DNA of 33,402 nt from CAZPKH01 sp964407165 (GCA_964407165.1 CAYOUJ010000027.1:1-33402), one strand, 5' to 3'; shown: positions 16,592 through 25,057, numbered from the stretch's first letter. Program-made: numbers and translations. Notes: generated from the sequence alone by a model not told the origin.

Positions 16592-17485
16592 TCAGCCCTC
16601 TTGCCGGTTTATTTTGTCAAAGATAGCAATTAATTTCTCAAGTTCCTCGTCATTTTTGAAAGGAAATGTTATTTTTCCTTTACCTTTGTTATCGCAGACC
16701 AACTCGACGCGCGTCTGGAAGCGTTCGGAGAGCTGGTTCTTTAAAATATCAAAATCTTTGTTGATGAATCTTGAAGCGCCTGATTGCATGGCATTTGCAG
16801 CCTCTGCGGGGTCGGCGTTCATCTTCTTGGCCAGCTCCTCGACCTTGCGTACGCTGAGGCCCTCGCGCAGCAGGCGGTTGTAGAGCTTGAGCTGCAGCGC
16901 CGGGTCGGCCACGGCGAGCAGGGCGCGGGCGTGACCCATGTCGATGCGCTTGTCGCGCAGGCCCAGCTGCACCTCGGCGGGGAGGCGCAGCAGTCGCAGG
17001 AAGTTGGCGATGGTGGTGCGCTTCTTGCCGATGCGCTCGCTCAGGCGCTCCTGGGTGAGGTTGTACTGGTCGATCAGCTTCTTGAACGTCAGGGCGATCT
17101 CGATTGCGTTGAGGTCCTCGCGCTGGATGTTCTCGATCAGGGCCATTTCAGTCAGCTCGCTGTCGTTGGCGGTGCGGATGTAGGCGGGCACGCGCTCGAG
17201 CCCGGCGATGAGTGCCGCGCGGTAACGGCGCTCGCCGGCGATGATCTGGTATGAGTCAGGGCCGGTCTTGCGCAGCGAGAGAGGCTGTATGATGCCGAGC
17301 TCGCGTATCGAGGCGGCAAGCTCCTGCAGGGCCTCTTCGTCGAAGGTGGTGCGGGGCTGGTCGGGGTTGGGGGTTATTTTGGCGACTTCGATGTCGTTGA
17401 TTGCCGATGAGCCGCGAGCTGGTGTGTCGTCCATCGAGATGAGGGAGTCGAGACCGCGGCCGAGGGCGTTTCGTTTTGGAGCCAT
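16592..17485 (-). CDS. parB: ParB/Spo0J chromosome partition protein
   Basis: ParB binds parS sites near the origin, spreads and loads SMC, using CTP. The 297-residue protein has the standard order: an N-terminal Lys-rich start with GRGLDSLI (the ParA-interacting region), the ParB/Srx domain with IIAGERRYRAA at about 81-91 (CTP-binding box), ENIQREDLNAIE at about 118-129, a helix-turn-helix at about 142-166 (LTQERLSERIGKKRTTIANFL) and a C-terminal dimerisation part (about 225-297). It starts 65 bp after parA. No consensus parS site was recognised in the window by eye. Confidence 0.96.
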   Translation of the reverse strand: MAPKRNALGRGLDSLISMDDTPARGSSAINDIEVAKITPNPDQPRTTFDEEALQELAASIRELGIIQPLSLRKTGPDSYQIIAGERRYRAALIAGLERVPAYIRTANDSELTEMALIENIQREDLNAIEIALTFKKLIDQYNLTQERLSERIGKKRTTIANFLRLLRLPAEVQLGLRDKRIDMGHARALLAVADPALQLKLYNRLLREGLSVRKVEELAKKMNADPAEAANAMQSGASRFINKDFDILKNQLSERFQTRVELVCDNKGKGKITFPFKNDEELEKLIAIFDKINRQEG

Positions 17486-17550
17486 GGGCAGGTATTTTGA
17501 CGGCGGCCGCCACAGGCGCCCGTGGCGGTGCGATGTTATTTAGTGGCCGG

Positions 17551-18324
17551 TTATGATTTTTTGCGGTTTTTGGCGATTAGCTCGCGGGCGAGGGCCACAT
17601 GGCTGGTGGCGCCGCGGCTGTCGGGGTCGTAGAGTATGGCGGGGAGTCCGTGGGAGGGGGCTTCGCTAAGACGTATGTTGCGGGGTATCACCGTGTTGAA
17701 GACCATAGTGCCGAAGTGGCCCTTGAGCTCCTCGTAGATCTGGTTGGCCAGGCGCAGGCGCGCGTCGTACATGGTCAGCAGGAAGCCTTCGATCTCGAGC
17801 GCGGGGTTGAGCTTCGACTTGATGATGCGTATGGTGTTGAGCAGCTTGGTGATGCCTTCGAGGGCGAAGTATTCGGCCTGCACGGGTATGATGACAGAGT
17901 CGGCGGCGGTGAGGGCGTTGACGGTGATGAGTCCCAGCGAGGGTGAGCAGTCGATGAGTATGTAGTCGTAATCATCCTTGACGGGCTGGAGGAGCTCTTT
18001 GAGCACCTTCTCGCGGTCGGGCTTGTTAATCAGCTCGATCTCGGCGCCGGCCAGGTCGATGCGGCTGCCGAGCAGCTCGAGGCCGTCGACGCAGGTCTTG
18101 ACCTGGGCGCCGCGCATGGGATAGTTGTCGACGAGACATTCGTAGATGGATGAGTCCATCTCCTTGGGGTCGATGCCGTAACCGCTTGTGGCGTTGGCCT
18201 GCGGGTCGGCGTCGATGATAAGCACCTTTTTCCCTTCGAGGGCCAGAGAGGCGGCAAGGTTTATGGTGGTGGTGGTTTTTCCGACACCGCCTTTCTGGTT
18301 GGCAATGGCAATGATTTTACCCAT
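17551..18324 (-). CDS. parA: ParA/Soj chromosome partition ATPase
   Basis: ParA is a deviant Walker ATPase that moves ParB-bound origins. The 257-residue protein starts with IIAIANQKGGVGKTTTT, the deviant Walker A at residues 11-18 (Lys11 and Lys16), IIDADPQANAT at about 36-45 and a Walker B-like ILIDCSPSLGL segment near 122-132. The length fits the chromosomal class without an N-terminal HTH. It heads the operon with parB. The upstream 430-bp gap contains the nested palindrome; a weak -7 (ttactttg) sits near 18346-18355. Confidence 0.96.
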   Translation of the reverse strand: MGKIIAIANQKGGVGKTTTTINLAASLALEGKKVLIIDADPQANATSGYGIDPKEMDSSIYECLVDNYPMRGAQVKTCVDGLELLGSRIDLAGAEIELINKPDREKVLKELLQPVKDDYDYILIDCSPSLGLITVNALTAADSVIIPVQAEYFALEGITKLLNTIRIIKSKLNPALEIEGFLLTMYDARLRLANQIYEELKGHFGTMVFNTVIPRNIRLSEAPSHGLPAILYDPDSRGATSHVALARELIAKNRKKS

Positions 18325-18479
18325 ATTGTACTTTTAGCAATTACGGGTGCAAAGTAAAGAAATTTAGTGCAAATGAGAAAATTTGGGGTCTATAATAATG
18401 CTAAAAATGTTGATAAGTGGCGTTAAATGTTCATAATCCGCGGGGAGTAGAACATACAGAAACAACAGAAACAAGAGAA

Positions 18480-18724
18480 AAAATCAAGAAGTTTTTGTTT
18501 CGCATGTTTACAAATCATTGTGGCGCAGCCACAACTCCTTCTGTAAACCCCACGCTTCAGCGTGGGGTAAAGACAGCACCTCTCACTCTCAGCGTGCCGC
18601 AGGCACGCTATTGGGGGGAGGACATTAGTGCCCCACGCTGAAGCGTGGGGTTAACAAATAGAGTGGTGGCTACGCCACAATATGCCATACTTGAACGAAA
18701 GAAGCAAAAGAAACTTTTTGATTT
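18480..18724. repeat. Nested palindrome of five hairpins
   Basis: Five hairpins are arranged symmetrically: 18518-18534 (ttgtggc-gca-gccacaa), 18547-18568 (accccacgct arms), 18591-18609 (agcgtgcc-gca-ggcacgct), 18631-18650 (ccccacgct arms) and 18666-18678 (gtggc arms). Hairpin 1 is an inverted relative of hairpin 5, and hairpin 2 of hairpin 4. The outer arms aaatcaagaag (from 18481) and ctttttgattt (to 18724) also pair imperfectly. All pairs share one centre near 18600. No reading frame of note lies inside. Confidence 0.85.
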
Positions 18725-18744
18725 ATTCTTTTGCTTCTTTCGTT
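18694..18744. repeat. 17-bp hairpin beyond the nested palindrome
   Basis: aacgaaagaagcaaaag (18694-18710) pairs perfectly with 18728-18744. It lies just past the stop of the minus-strand GH31 gene (18759) and may end its transcript, although a T-tract is not clear. Confidence 0.6.
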
Positions 18745-18758
18745 TCTTCGTGAAACTG

Positions 18759-21185
18759 TTACTTCTTCTTTGGCTTGGGCTTGTATGCGGTGACGGTCAT
18801 GTCGGTGCCACCTGCCCAGGCGACCTCGATGGTGAGCACGTGGGTGGCACGGTCGTATTTCCAAGTCTTGATCTTCCTGTCGTTGACCTTGACAGAGGTC
18901 GGGGCTTCTTTCACGTCATAGATTTTGAAGGTCATGTCGCGCACGGCAGGCGCGCCGGGGTACGCAATGGCAAACGTGCACTCAATTTCATAGAATTCTT
19001 CGGTGTTTTTGGCCGAGAACTCCATGTTGGTGCTTTTGCACTCGCCCAGAGTCATGCCGCTCTTGCACAGTGTCTCGCGAGAAGTGCGGTCATCTTCAAA
19101 AAGATGCCCTGCGCTCCATTTTTCATTGCCTGGATAGTAATTGATGGTGTAGCGCGAGGGGTCATAGTCGAGGGTGTTCTCCATCGGGTAGTCGGCGGTG
19201 GGTATGAGGGCGCCCTCGCGGATGAAGAGGGGAAGCACCTCGAGCGGGGCCGGATAGGTGACGGTGGTGCCTCCCTCGTAGATCTTGGAGGGGTCGCGGT
19301 AGTCTATCCAGTTAATTCCCTTGGGAAAGGTGATTTGGCGCTCGGTCGCTCCTTGCTCGAGCACGGGAGCCACCAGCACGTCCGAGCCCCAAATATATTC
19401 GTCCGTTATATTGTCATACTCGGTGCTGCTGTCTAAATATCCGAGATGTTTTACCAGGGGTATTCCATGCTCGGTGTTGTCGTATGCCATCGTGTAGTTG
19501 TAAGGCAGCCAGCGGTAACGCTCCTTGATCAAGGGGAGTATGATGTCCTGCTGTTCGGGGTAGTGGAAAGGCTCGGCGGTGCCTTGGGCATGGGTGCGGA
19601 GGATGGGGGAAAAGACGCCGAGCTGCAGCCAGCGGACGTAAAGCTCCGGGTCGTAGGGGCGCTCCTCGTCGAGGGCGAAGCCGCCGACGTCATGGCTCAT
19701 GTAGCCGAGGCCCGAGAGGCCGGAGTTTATCATGATGGTGACCTGGGGCTGGAGGCCTCCCCACGAGCGGCTCACGTCGGTGCTCCACGGAAAGACGGAG
19801 TAGCGCTGCAGACCGGTGGTGCCGGCGCGCATCATGGTCATCAGGCGCGTGTCGGGATATTTCTCGGTGAAGAGGTCGTAGATAATCTCGCTCCAGTCGT
19901 TGCCGTACTGGTTGTGGTACTGGCGTGCGGTAAGCCCGTTGTGGTGGCGTCCGGTCTCGGGGTGCACCTCCGGCTCGCCCAGGTCGCCCCACCAGCCGGT
20001 GATGCCGTCGTCGGTGAGCTGCTTGTAGCGGTCGCGCAGCCAGGCGCGGGTCTGCGGGTTGCTGACGTCAAACATGCCGCCTTCGCCCACCCATATCGTC
20101 ACCTCCTGGGGAGCCGTGCCGGTGCTGTCGGCCACGAAGTAGCCCTTGGGCGCCAGCTCGTTATAGTGGTCGATGGCGCGGCCGTTGCGCAGCACGTAGG
20201 GCTGGGAGATGGCCACGAGGTTGACACCCTGGTCCTTGAGGTCTTGCAGCATCTGCCGGTGCGTGGGCCACTGCTCCTTGTCCCACTCGAGACGTCCCAT
20301 GTCCTGCTCCTTGCCATACCAGTAAAGGTCGAGCACGATGCCGTCGAGGGGGTATCCGAGCGACTTGAGAGAGTCGACTGCGGCGCGTGTTTCCGCCTCG
20401 TCGTGGTAGCCATACTTCGATGTGATGTAACCCAGGGCCCAGAAGGGGGGCAGTTCCTGGCGGCCGATGAGCTCTGACAGGACGCCGGATGTATTGTACA
20501 TGCTGGGCCCGGAGTCTATAAAGTAGTACCAGTCGACAGGCGATGCGCTTTCAGTGGTATAAGTAATCGGGTCGCCAAGCACCAGCTCGGCTGCGGCATA
20601 GTCGTCGAAGATCAGGCCGTATTTGTCAGAGCTGATTACCAGAGGCATGGTGATGTTCATCTGCTTGATGCGCGGGTCGCCGGCGGTGTAGCCGTAGTTC
20701 TGGCGGTTGTACATCACCAGGGTGTCGCCGGCGAGGTTGAGAGAGTGGCCGCGCTCTCCTGCGCCATAGTATGAGGGTTTGCCGGAGGGGTAAAGTTCCA
20801 TCCGGCAGCGGCCGTTGGAGATGTTGCGGACACCGGTGTCAGTGATGCTTCTCTTGCCATCAGTGATAGTCACTGCGCCTGTGGCCTTGTCCAGGATGAC
20901 GGTGAGGTTGCCGTGAAGGTTGTCATCACCTGTTGTCATGGTCATTGAGCGAGAGTTGTCGGTGACGCTTCCACGGAGGTCTTGTCGCTGCTCTGTGAGG
21001 ATAACGCCGCGTGAGGGGGCCGGAAGCACGTCTTTGGGGTGGTTGCTCACGCGTATGATATAGGGTGTCAGGGAGGTGACTGTCACCACGCGGCCGTCGG
21101 CGGTGGTGGTAGACATCTGGAGGGCCTGCGCCCCGGCAGGCGCCAGCATCAGGACGCCTAAGAGTGTGATGCCAAGTTTGTTCAC
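18759..21185 (-). CDS. GH31 family alpha-glycosidase, secreted
   Basis: The 808-residue enzyme starts with a signal peptide (MNKLGITLLGVLMLAPAGAQA). An N-terminal beta-sandwich precedes the (beta/alpha)8 barrel with LDGIVLDLYWYGKEQ near 280-290, the nucleophile segment GWWGDLGEPE with Asp near 401, and WSTDVSRSWGGL with the acid/base Asp near 470. Later, SHDVGGF and RWLQLGVFSPILRTH motifs and C-terminal beta domains follow. This is GH31 of the alpha-glucosidase/alpha-xylosidase group; the substrate cannot be set from sequence. A Lys-rich tail ends it. It lies 70 bp downstream of a HIT gene on the same strand; the spacer is all tttaggg/aattaagg words. Confidence 0.93.
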   Translation of the reverse strand: MNKLGITLLGVLMLAPAGAQALQMSTTTADGRVVTVTSLTPYIIRVSNHPKDVLPAPSRGVILTEQRQDLRGSVTDNSRSMTMTTGDDNLHGNLTVILDKATGAVTITDGKRSITDTGVRNISNGRCRMELYPSGKPSYYGAGERGHSLNLAGDTLVMYNRQNYGYTAGDPRIKQMNITMPLVISSDKYGLIFDDYAAAELVLGDPITYTTESASPVDWYYFIDSGPSMYNTSGVLSELIGRQELPPFWALGYITSKYGYHDEAETRAAVDSLKSLGYPLDGIVLDLYWYGKEQDMGRLEWDKEQWPTHRQMLQDLKDQGVNLVAISQPYVLRNGRAIDHYNELAPKGYFVADSTGTAPQEVTIWVGEGGMFDVSNPQTRAWLRDRYKQLTDDGITGWWGDLGEPEVHPETGRHHNGLTARQYHNQYGNDWSEIIYDLFTEKYPDTRLMTMMRAGTTGLQRYSVFPWSTDVSRSWGGLQPQVTIMINSGLSGLGYMSHDVGGFALDEERPYDPELYVRWLQLGVFSPILRTHAQGTAEPFHYPEQQDIILPLIKERYRWLPYNYTMAYDNTEHGIPLVKHLGYLDSSTEYDNITDEYIWGSDVLVAPVLEQGATERQITFPKGINWIDYRDPSKIYEGGTTVTYPAPLEVLPLFIREGALIPTADYPMENTLDYDPSRYTINYYPGNEKWSAGHLFEDDRTSRETLCKSGMTLGECKSTNMEFSAKNTEEFYEIECTFAIAYPGAPAVRDMTFKIYDVKEAPTSVKVNDRKIKTWKYDRATHVLTIEVAWAGGTDMTVTAYKPKPKKK

Positions 21186-21255
21186 AGTTTAGGGAAATTA
21201 AGGAATTTAGGGAAATTAAGGAATTTATGGAATTTAGGGAGGGTGGGGGAGGGGG
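21186..21255. repeat. Tandem tttagggaaattaagg spacer
   Basis: Two near-identical 17-18-bp units (agggaaattaaggaattt, 21191-21226) and a decayed third separate the GH31 gene from the HIT gene. It is another private-word spacer. Confidence 0.8.
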
Positions 21256-21648
21256 TTATTTGAAGTTGGCGGCGATGCCGCCGGCGATGGCGGCCATCTC
21301 CGTGTCGCTGAGCTTGAGGTGCTCGCGGAATAAGTTCATGTCCTGCTCAGAGTTGATGGGCACGAGGTGTATGTGGGCGTGGGGCACCTCGAGGCCGAGG
21401 ACGGCCATGCCCACCTTGACGCAGGGTATGGAGGCCTTGATGGCGGCGGCGACGCGCTTGGCGAAGGCCTGCAGCGCGAGGTATTCCTCGTCGGTGAGGT
21501 CGAAGATGTAGTCCACCTCCTTGCGGGGGATGACCAACACGTGACCCGGGGCAACCGGGTTGATGTCGAGGAAAGCGAAGTGGTCGGCGTCTTCGGCGAC
21601 CTTGAACGAGGGGATTTCGCCGGCGGCGATTTTGGAGAATATGCTCAT
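21256..21648 (-). CDS. HIT family nucleotide-binding protein
   Basis: The 130-residue protein has the HIT signature HAHIHLVP, with His at residues 90, 92 and 94, preceded by GHVLVIPRKEV at about 35-45. HIT proteins are nucleoside phosphoramidate or dinucleotide hydrolases. The bacterial members of this size (HinT/YcfF-like) act on AMP conjugates. The start at 21648 (MSIFSKIAAGEIP) is the usual family N-terminus. It has a -33/-7 promoter at 21706-21737 and probably shares transcription with the GH31 gene downstream. Confidence 0.95.
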   Translation of the reverse strand: MSIFSKIAAGEIPSFKVAEDADHFAFLDINPVAPGHVLVIPRKEVDYIFDLTDEEYLALQAFAKRVAAAIKASIPCVKVGMAVLGLEVPHAHIHLVPINSEQDMNLFREHLKLSDTEMAAIAGGIAANFK

Positions 21649-21681
21649 AGTTTATAACTTATAGTTTACAGTTTATAGTTG
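21649..21681. repeat. Tandem gtttata/cttatag spacer
   Basis: Repeats of agtttata-type words lie right before the HIT start codon, in its 5' untranslated region. Confidence 0.7.
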
Positions 21682-21705
21682 GAGCGGTGTCGGTTTTTTC
21701 AGAGG

Positions 21706-21737
21706 CAAATTTACGACAAAAGAGTGAAACAGGCAAG
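21706..21737 (-). promoter_or_regulatory. Promoter of the HIT gene
   Basis: On the minus strand CTTG (21737-21734), 20 bp, TAAATTTG (21713-21706). The start codon is 57 bp downstream. Confidence 0.6.
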
Positions 21738-21787
21738 AAAAGAAAGGGTGAGGTTAGGGGTGAAAAATGATTTTTTGTTAATTTAAC

Positions 21788-21818
21788 TTTGCTGTGTCGG
21801 TTAAAAGCGTTAATTTTG
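21788..21818 (+). promoter_or_regulatory. Promoter of the phosphohexomutase gene
   Basis: TTTG (21788-21791), 19 bp, TAATTTTG (21811-21818), a full consensus match. A second -7-like taactttg overlaps at 21784-21791. The palindromic C/G element at 21861-21912 lies between this promoter and the gene, so it would be transcribed in the leader. Confidence 0.7.
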
Positions 21819-21860
21819 TAAACTCGCCCGAGTGGGCAGGCGTTATAACTAATGTGGAAA

Positions 21861-21912
21861 CCCCCCATCCCCCTGGGCCCCCCTATCCCCCCTAAAGGGG
21901 GCGATGGGGCTT
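21861..21912. repeat. Intergenic half-copy of the C/G palindromic element
   Basis: This C-rich run with CCCCCTAAAGGGGG at its core and flanking cccctat / gcgatgggg arms matches one end of the elements found inside the 27011 and 31169 genes. Only one arm is present. Confidence 0.75.
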
Positions 21913-21919
21913 ACCAAGC

Positions 21920-21960
21920 TGAGAAACTAATCACTAAAAACTAAAAACTTAAAACTAAAT
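21920..21960. repeat. Tandem actaaaaac spacer before the phosphohexomutase gene
   Basis: The words actaaaaact, aaaaacttaaaact and similar occupy the last 40 bp before ATG 21962. No Shine-Dalgarno sequence is seen, as is common in Bacteroidota. Confidence 0.65.
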
Positions 21961-21961
21961 A

Positions 21962-23701
21962 ATGGAAAACGACCTTATGAAAACCGTGAAGGCCAAGGCG
22001 GAGCTTTGGCTCACTGACTCTTACGACCCCGAAACCCGCGCCGAAGTCAAGCGCATGCTCGAGGCTGAAGACCATACCGAGCTGGTGGAGTCGTTCTACA
22101 AAGACCTCGAATTCGGCACCGGCGGCCTCCGCGGCATCATGGGCGCCGGCTCCAACCGCATGAACCGCTACACCGTCGGCGCGGCCACGCAGGGCTTGGC
22201 CAACTACCTCAAGGAGGCTTTCGCCGACCTCCCCGAGATCAAAGTCGCTGTCGGCTTCGACGTGCGCCGCAACTCCCGCGAGTTCGCGCAGATAGTCGCC
22301 GACGTCTTCTCTGCCAACGGCATCAAGGTCTATCTCTTCGACAACTTCCGCCCCACCCCCGAGCTGTCGTTCGCCATCCGCCACTTCGGTTGCCAGAGCG
22401 GCGTCAACATCACCGCCAGCCACAACCCCAAGGAGTATAACGGCTACAAGGCTTACTGGGAGGACGGCGCCCAGATCATCGCCCCCCACGATGTCAACAT
22501 CATCAACCATGTGGGCAAGATCAAGGACGTCAGCGAGATCAAGTTTGAGGGCGACTCCTCGAAGATACAGGTCGTGGGCAAGGATGTCGACGAGGTCTAC
22601 CTGGCCAAGATCAAGGAGCTGCAGCTCAGCCCCGAGATAGTCAAGAAGTACTCCGACCTCAAGATAGTCTACACCCCCATCCACGGCGTGGGCGTCGAGC
22701 TGATACCAATGTCGCTGAAGAACTACGGCTTTACCAACATCATCCACGTGCCCGAGCAGGACGTGCCCTCCGGCGAGTTCCCCACCGTCGAGAGCCCCAA
22801 CCCGGAGAACCCGCCGGCCATGGCCATGGCCATCGCCAAGGCCAAGGAGGTCGGTGCCGACATCGTCATGGCCTCCGACCCCGACGCCGACCGCATCGGC
22901 TGCGTCATCCGTGACAACTCCGGCGAGTACGTGCTGGTCAACGGCAACCAGATAGTGATGATACTCATCTACTACATCCTGACCCGCAACGCCGAGCTGG
23001 GGCGTCTGACGGGCAAGGAGTACGTGGTCAAGACCATCGTCACTACCGAGACCATCAAGCGCATCGCCGACAAGTTCGGCGTGACCATGTATGACTGCTA
23101 CACCGGCTTCAAGTGGATAGCCGGCGTGATACGCGACAACGAGGGCACCGCCCGCTACCTGGGCGGCGGCGAGGAGAGCTACGGCTTCCTGGCCGAGACC
23201 TTCGCGCGCGACAAGGATGCCGTGAGCGCCATCCCGCTGATGGCCGAGTGCTGTGCCTGGGCCAGGAGCAAGGGCATGGACTTCAACGAGATGCTGCAGG
23301 ACATCTACTACCAGTTCGGCTTCTCGCAGGAGGTGGGCATCAGCGTTGTCCGCCCCGGCAAGACCGGCGCCGAGGAGATCCAGCAGATGATGAAGAACTT
23401 CCGCGAGAACCCGCCGAAGGAACTTGCCGGCGCCCCCGTGGTGAAGGTGAAGGACTACGACGCCCTGACCGTCACCGAGGGCGATGAGACCAAGCCGATA
23501 GACATGCCCGCCAAGAGCAACGTGCTGCAGTATTTCACCGCCGACGGCACCAAAGTGAGCATCCGTCCTTCCGGCACCGAGCCGAAAATCAAGTTCTACA
23601 TCGAGGTGCGCGAGCAGATGGCCAGCCGCGACGACTACGAGGCCGCGGGGGCTGCCGCCGCGGGGAAGATCGACGCCATCAAGGCGCAGCTCGGCATCTG
23701 A
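21962..23701 (+). CDS. Phosphoglucomutase/phosphomannomutase (alpha-D-phosphohexomutase)
   Basis: The 579-residue enzyme interconverts hexose-1- and hexose-6-phosphates. The four family signatures are present: the phosphoserine loop TASHNPKEYNG with Ser153, the Mg2+ loop DPDADR with Asp306, 308 and 310, the sugar-binding loop GGGEESYG from 401, and the phosphate-binding RPSGTEPK from 535. The length and the long N-terminal part (GTGGLRGIMGAG) fit the PgcA/PMM-PGM group of Bacteroidota. It is monocistronic, with a promoter at 21788-21818 and a bidirectional terminator at 23720 shared with the malic enzyme gene. Confidence 0.95.
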   Translation: MENDLMKTVKAKAELWLTDSYDPETRAEVKRMLEAEDHTELVESFYKDLEFGTGGLRGIMGAGSNRMNRYTVGAATQGLANYLKEAFADLPEIKVAVGFDVRRNSREFAQIVADVFSANGIKVYLFDNFRPTPELSFAIRHFGCQSGVNITASHNPKEYNGYKAYWEDGAQIIAPHDVNIINHVGKIKDVSEIKFEGDSSKIQVVGKDVDEVYLAKIKELQLSPEIVKKYSDLKIVYTPIHGVGVELIPMSLKNYGFTNIIHVPEQDVPSGEFPTVESPNPENPPAMAMAIAKAKEVGADIVMASDPDADRIGCVIRDNSGEYVLVNGNQIVMILIYYILTRNAELGRLTGKEYVVKTIVTTETIKRIADKFGVTMYDCYTGFKWIAGVIRDNEGTARYLGGGEESYGFLAETFARDKDAVSAIPLMAECCAWARSKGMDFNEMLQDIYYQFGFSQEVGISVVRPGKTGAEEIQQMMKNFRENPPKELAGAPVVKVKDYDALTVTEGDETKPIDMPAKSNVLQYFTADGTKVSIRPSGTEPKIKFYIEVREQMASRDDYEAAGAAAAGKIDAIKAQLGI

Positions 23702-23719
23702 TATCAGGCAATAATCGAT

Positions 23720-23765
23720 AAAAATCGACAGGCAATCGACATTCATCGATTGCTTGTCGATTTTT
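23720..23765. terminator. Bidirectional terminator, AAAAATCGA type
   Basis: Arms 23720-23739 and 23746-23765 (aaaaatcgacaggcaatcga and complement) pair over 20 bp with one G-T pair and a cattca loop. The T-tract overlaps the malic enzyme stop codon (23765-23767), so both convergent genes end at this hairpin. Confidence 0.85.
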
Positions 23766-25057
23766 TAGATGGCGGTCTGGGGGAGGCGGGCGAGGAGGGA
23801 GGCGGCGTAGTCGGCGGGGAGGCCGTGGGTGGCGACTCCGGAGGCGATGGCCGCGCGGGCCACGGCGGGGGCCACGGCGGTGAGCAGGCGCCGGTCGAGG
23901 GGCTTGGGGACAATATAGTCAGGGCCGAAGGAGCGGGGCGCGAGGGCGCCGCCCCGCTCCTCATAGGCTTCGCGGACCTGGTCGGTGACGGGCTCGCGGG
24001 CGAGGGCGGCGATGGCGCGCACGGCGGCCATCTTCATCTGCTCGTTGATGGCCGTGGCGCCGATGTCGAGGGCGCCGCGGAAGATGTAGGGGAACCCTAA
24101 CACATTGTTTATCTGGTTGGGATAGTCGCTGCGGCCGGTGGCGATGATGGCGTCGGGGCGCGTCTCGAGCGCCAGCTCATACTTGATCTCCGGGTCGGGG
24201 TTGGCCAGGGCGAAGATGATGGGCCGCGGTGCCATCGACAGGAGCATCTCGGGGGTGACCACGTCGGCCACGCTCAGGCCGAGGAACACGTCGGCGTCTT
24301 TCATCGCCTCGGCGAGGGTCGAGATGTCGCGGTCGGTGACGAACTCCTGCTTGCGGGGGTTGAGGCCTGTGCGGCTGCGGTTGAGCACGCCGTGGGAGTC
24401 GCACATCACCACGTGCTCTTTTTTCACTCCGAGGGCTATGTACATGCGGGCGCAGCTGATGGCGGCGGCGCCGGCGCCGTTGACCACCACCTGCACGTCG
24501 GCTATGCGCTTGCGCTGCAGGCGTAGCGCGTTGAGCAAGGCCGCGGCGGAGACGATGGCGGTGCCGTGCTGGTCGTCGTGCATGACAGGGATGGTGCACT
24601 CGCGGCGCAGGCGCTCCTCTATCTCGAAACACTCCGGGGCTTTGATGTCCTCGAGATTGATGCCGCCGAAAGTGGGGGCGAGCGACTTGACTATCTCTAC
24701 AAACTTGGCGGGGTCTTTCTCGTTCACCTCCAGGTCAAAGCAGTCAAGGCCGGCGAACACCTTGAACAGCAGCGCCTTTCCCTCCATCACCGGCTTGCCG
24801 GCCAAGGGGCCGATGTCGCCCAGGCCGAGCACGGCGGTGCCGTTGGAGATGACGGCGACAAGGTTCTGGCGATTGGTGTATAATGCGGCGTCCTGCGGAT
24901 GGTCTTCGATGTCCTCGCAGGGGTAAGCGACGCCGGGAGAGTATGCGAGCGAGAGGTCGTGGGCGGTGTCATATGGCTTGGTGGGGGTCACCTCTATTTT
25001 GCCAGGGCGCGGGTAGCGATGGTAGTCGAGCGCCTCCTTTTTCAATTCCTGTTTCAT
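23765..25057 (-). CDS. Malic enzyme (NAD(P)-dependent, decarboxylating), short form
   Basis: This 430-residue enzyme converts malate to pyruvate and CO2. I take the start at 25057 (MKQELKKEALDYH). Typical segments are SLAYSPGVAYPC near 45-56, GNLGLG-like VLGLGDIGPLAGKPVMEGK near 84-102, the catalytic/metal NLEDIKAPECFEIE near 140-155, MHDDQHGTA, and the Rossmann loop VNGAGAAAISCARM. The protein ends soon after the ...VARAAIASGVAT segment, where most MaeB proteins of this order continue into a phosphotransacetylase domain, so that domain is absent here. A 28-bp GC palindrome codes for an extra ERGGALAPR between AYE and SFGPDYIVPKP (near 385-395), in frame. Confidence 0.93.
   Translation of the reverse strand: MKQELKKEALDYHRYPRPGKIEVTPTKPYDTAHDLSLAYSPGVAYPCEDIEDHPQDAALYTNRQNLVAVISNGTAVLGLGDIGPLAGKPVMEGKALLFKVFAGLDCFDLEVNEKDPAKFVEIVKSLAPTFGGINLEDIKAPECFEIEERLRRECTIPVMHDDQHGTAIVSAAALLNALRLQRKRIADVQVVVNGAGAAAISCARMYIALGVKKEHVVMCDSHGVLNRSRTGLNPRKQEFVTDRDISTLAEAMKDADVFLGLSVADVVTPEMLLSMAPRPIIFALANPDPEIKYELALETRPDAIIATGRSDYPNQINNVLGFPYIFRGALDIGATAINEQMKMAAVRAIAALAREPVTDQVREAYEERGGALAPRSFGPDYIVPKPLDRRLLTAVAPAVARAAIASGVATHGLPADYAASLLARLPQTAI
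23933..23960. repeat. 28-bp GC palindrome inside the malic enzyme gene
   Basis: Its core gcggggcg / cgccccgc arms (extended by GGA/TCC to 11 bp) surround cgagggcgc. The 28 bp are identical to 25287-25314 in the SUMF1-like gene. It keeps the malic enzyme frame open. Confidence 0.9.

Noticed and set aside
18325..18480. Possible parS site upstream of parA
   Set aside because: No TGTTTCACGTGAAACA-like palindrome was seen here or elsewhere in the window by eye. The accccacgct hairpins do not resemble parS.
18518..18680. CRISPR-like array
   Set aside because: The repeated units are inverted hairpins around one centre, not direct repeats with equal spacers, and no cas genes are present.
19446..20477. 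343-codon frame antisense to the GH31 gene
   Set aside because: Same reason; no start context or domain pattern.
21941..23746. 601-codon open frame antisense to the phosphohexomutase gene
   Set aside because: High G+C and biased third positions keep the opposite frame open. The protein is composed of Val/Ala/Gly/His/Leu strings with no motif, and the plus-strand gene carries all family signatures.
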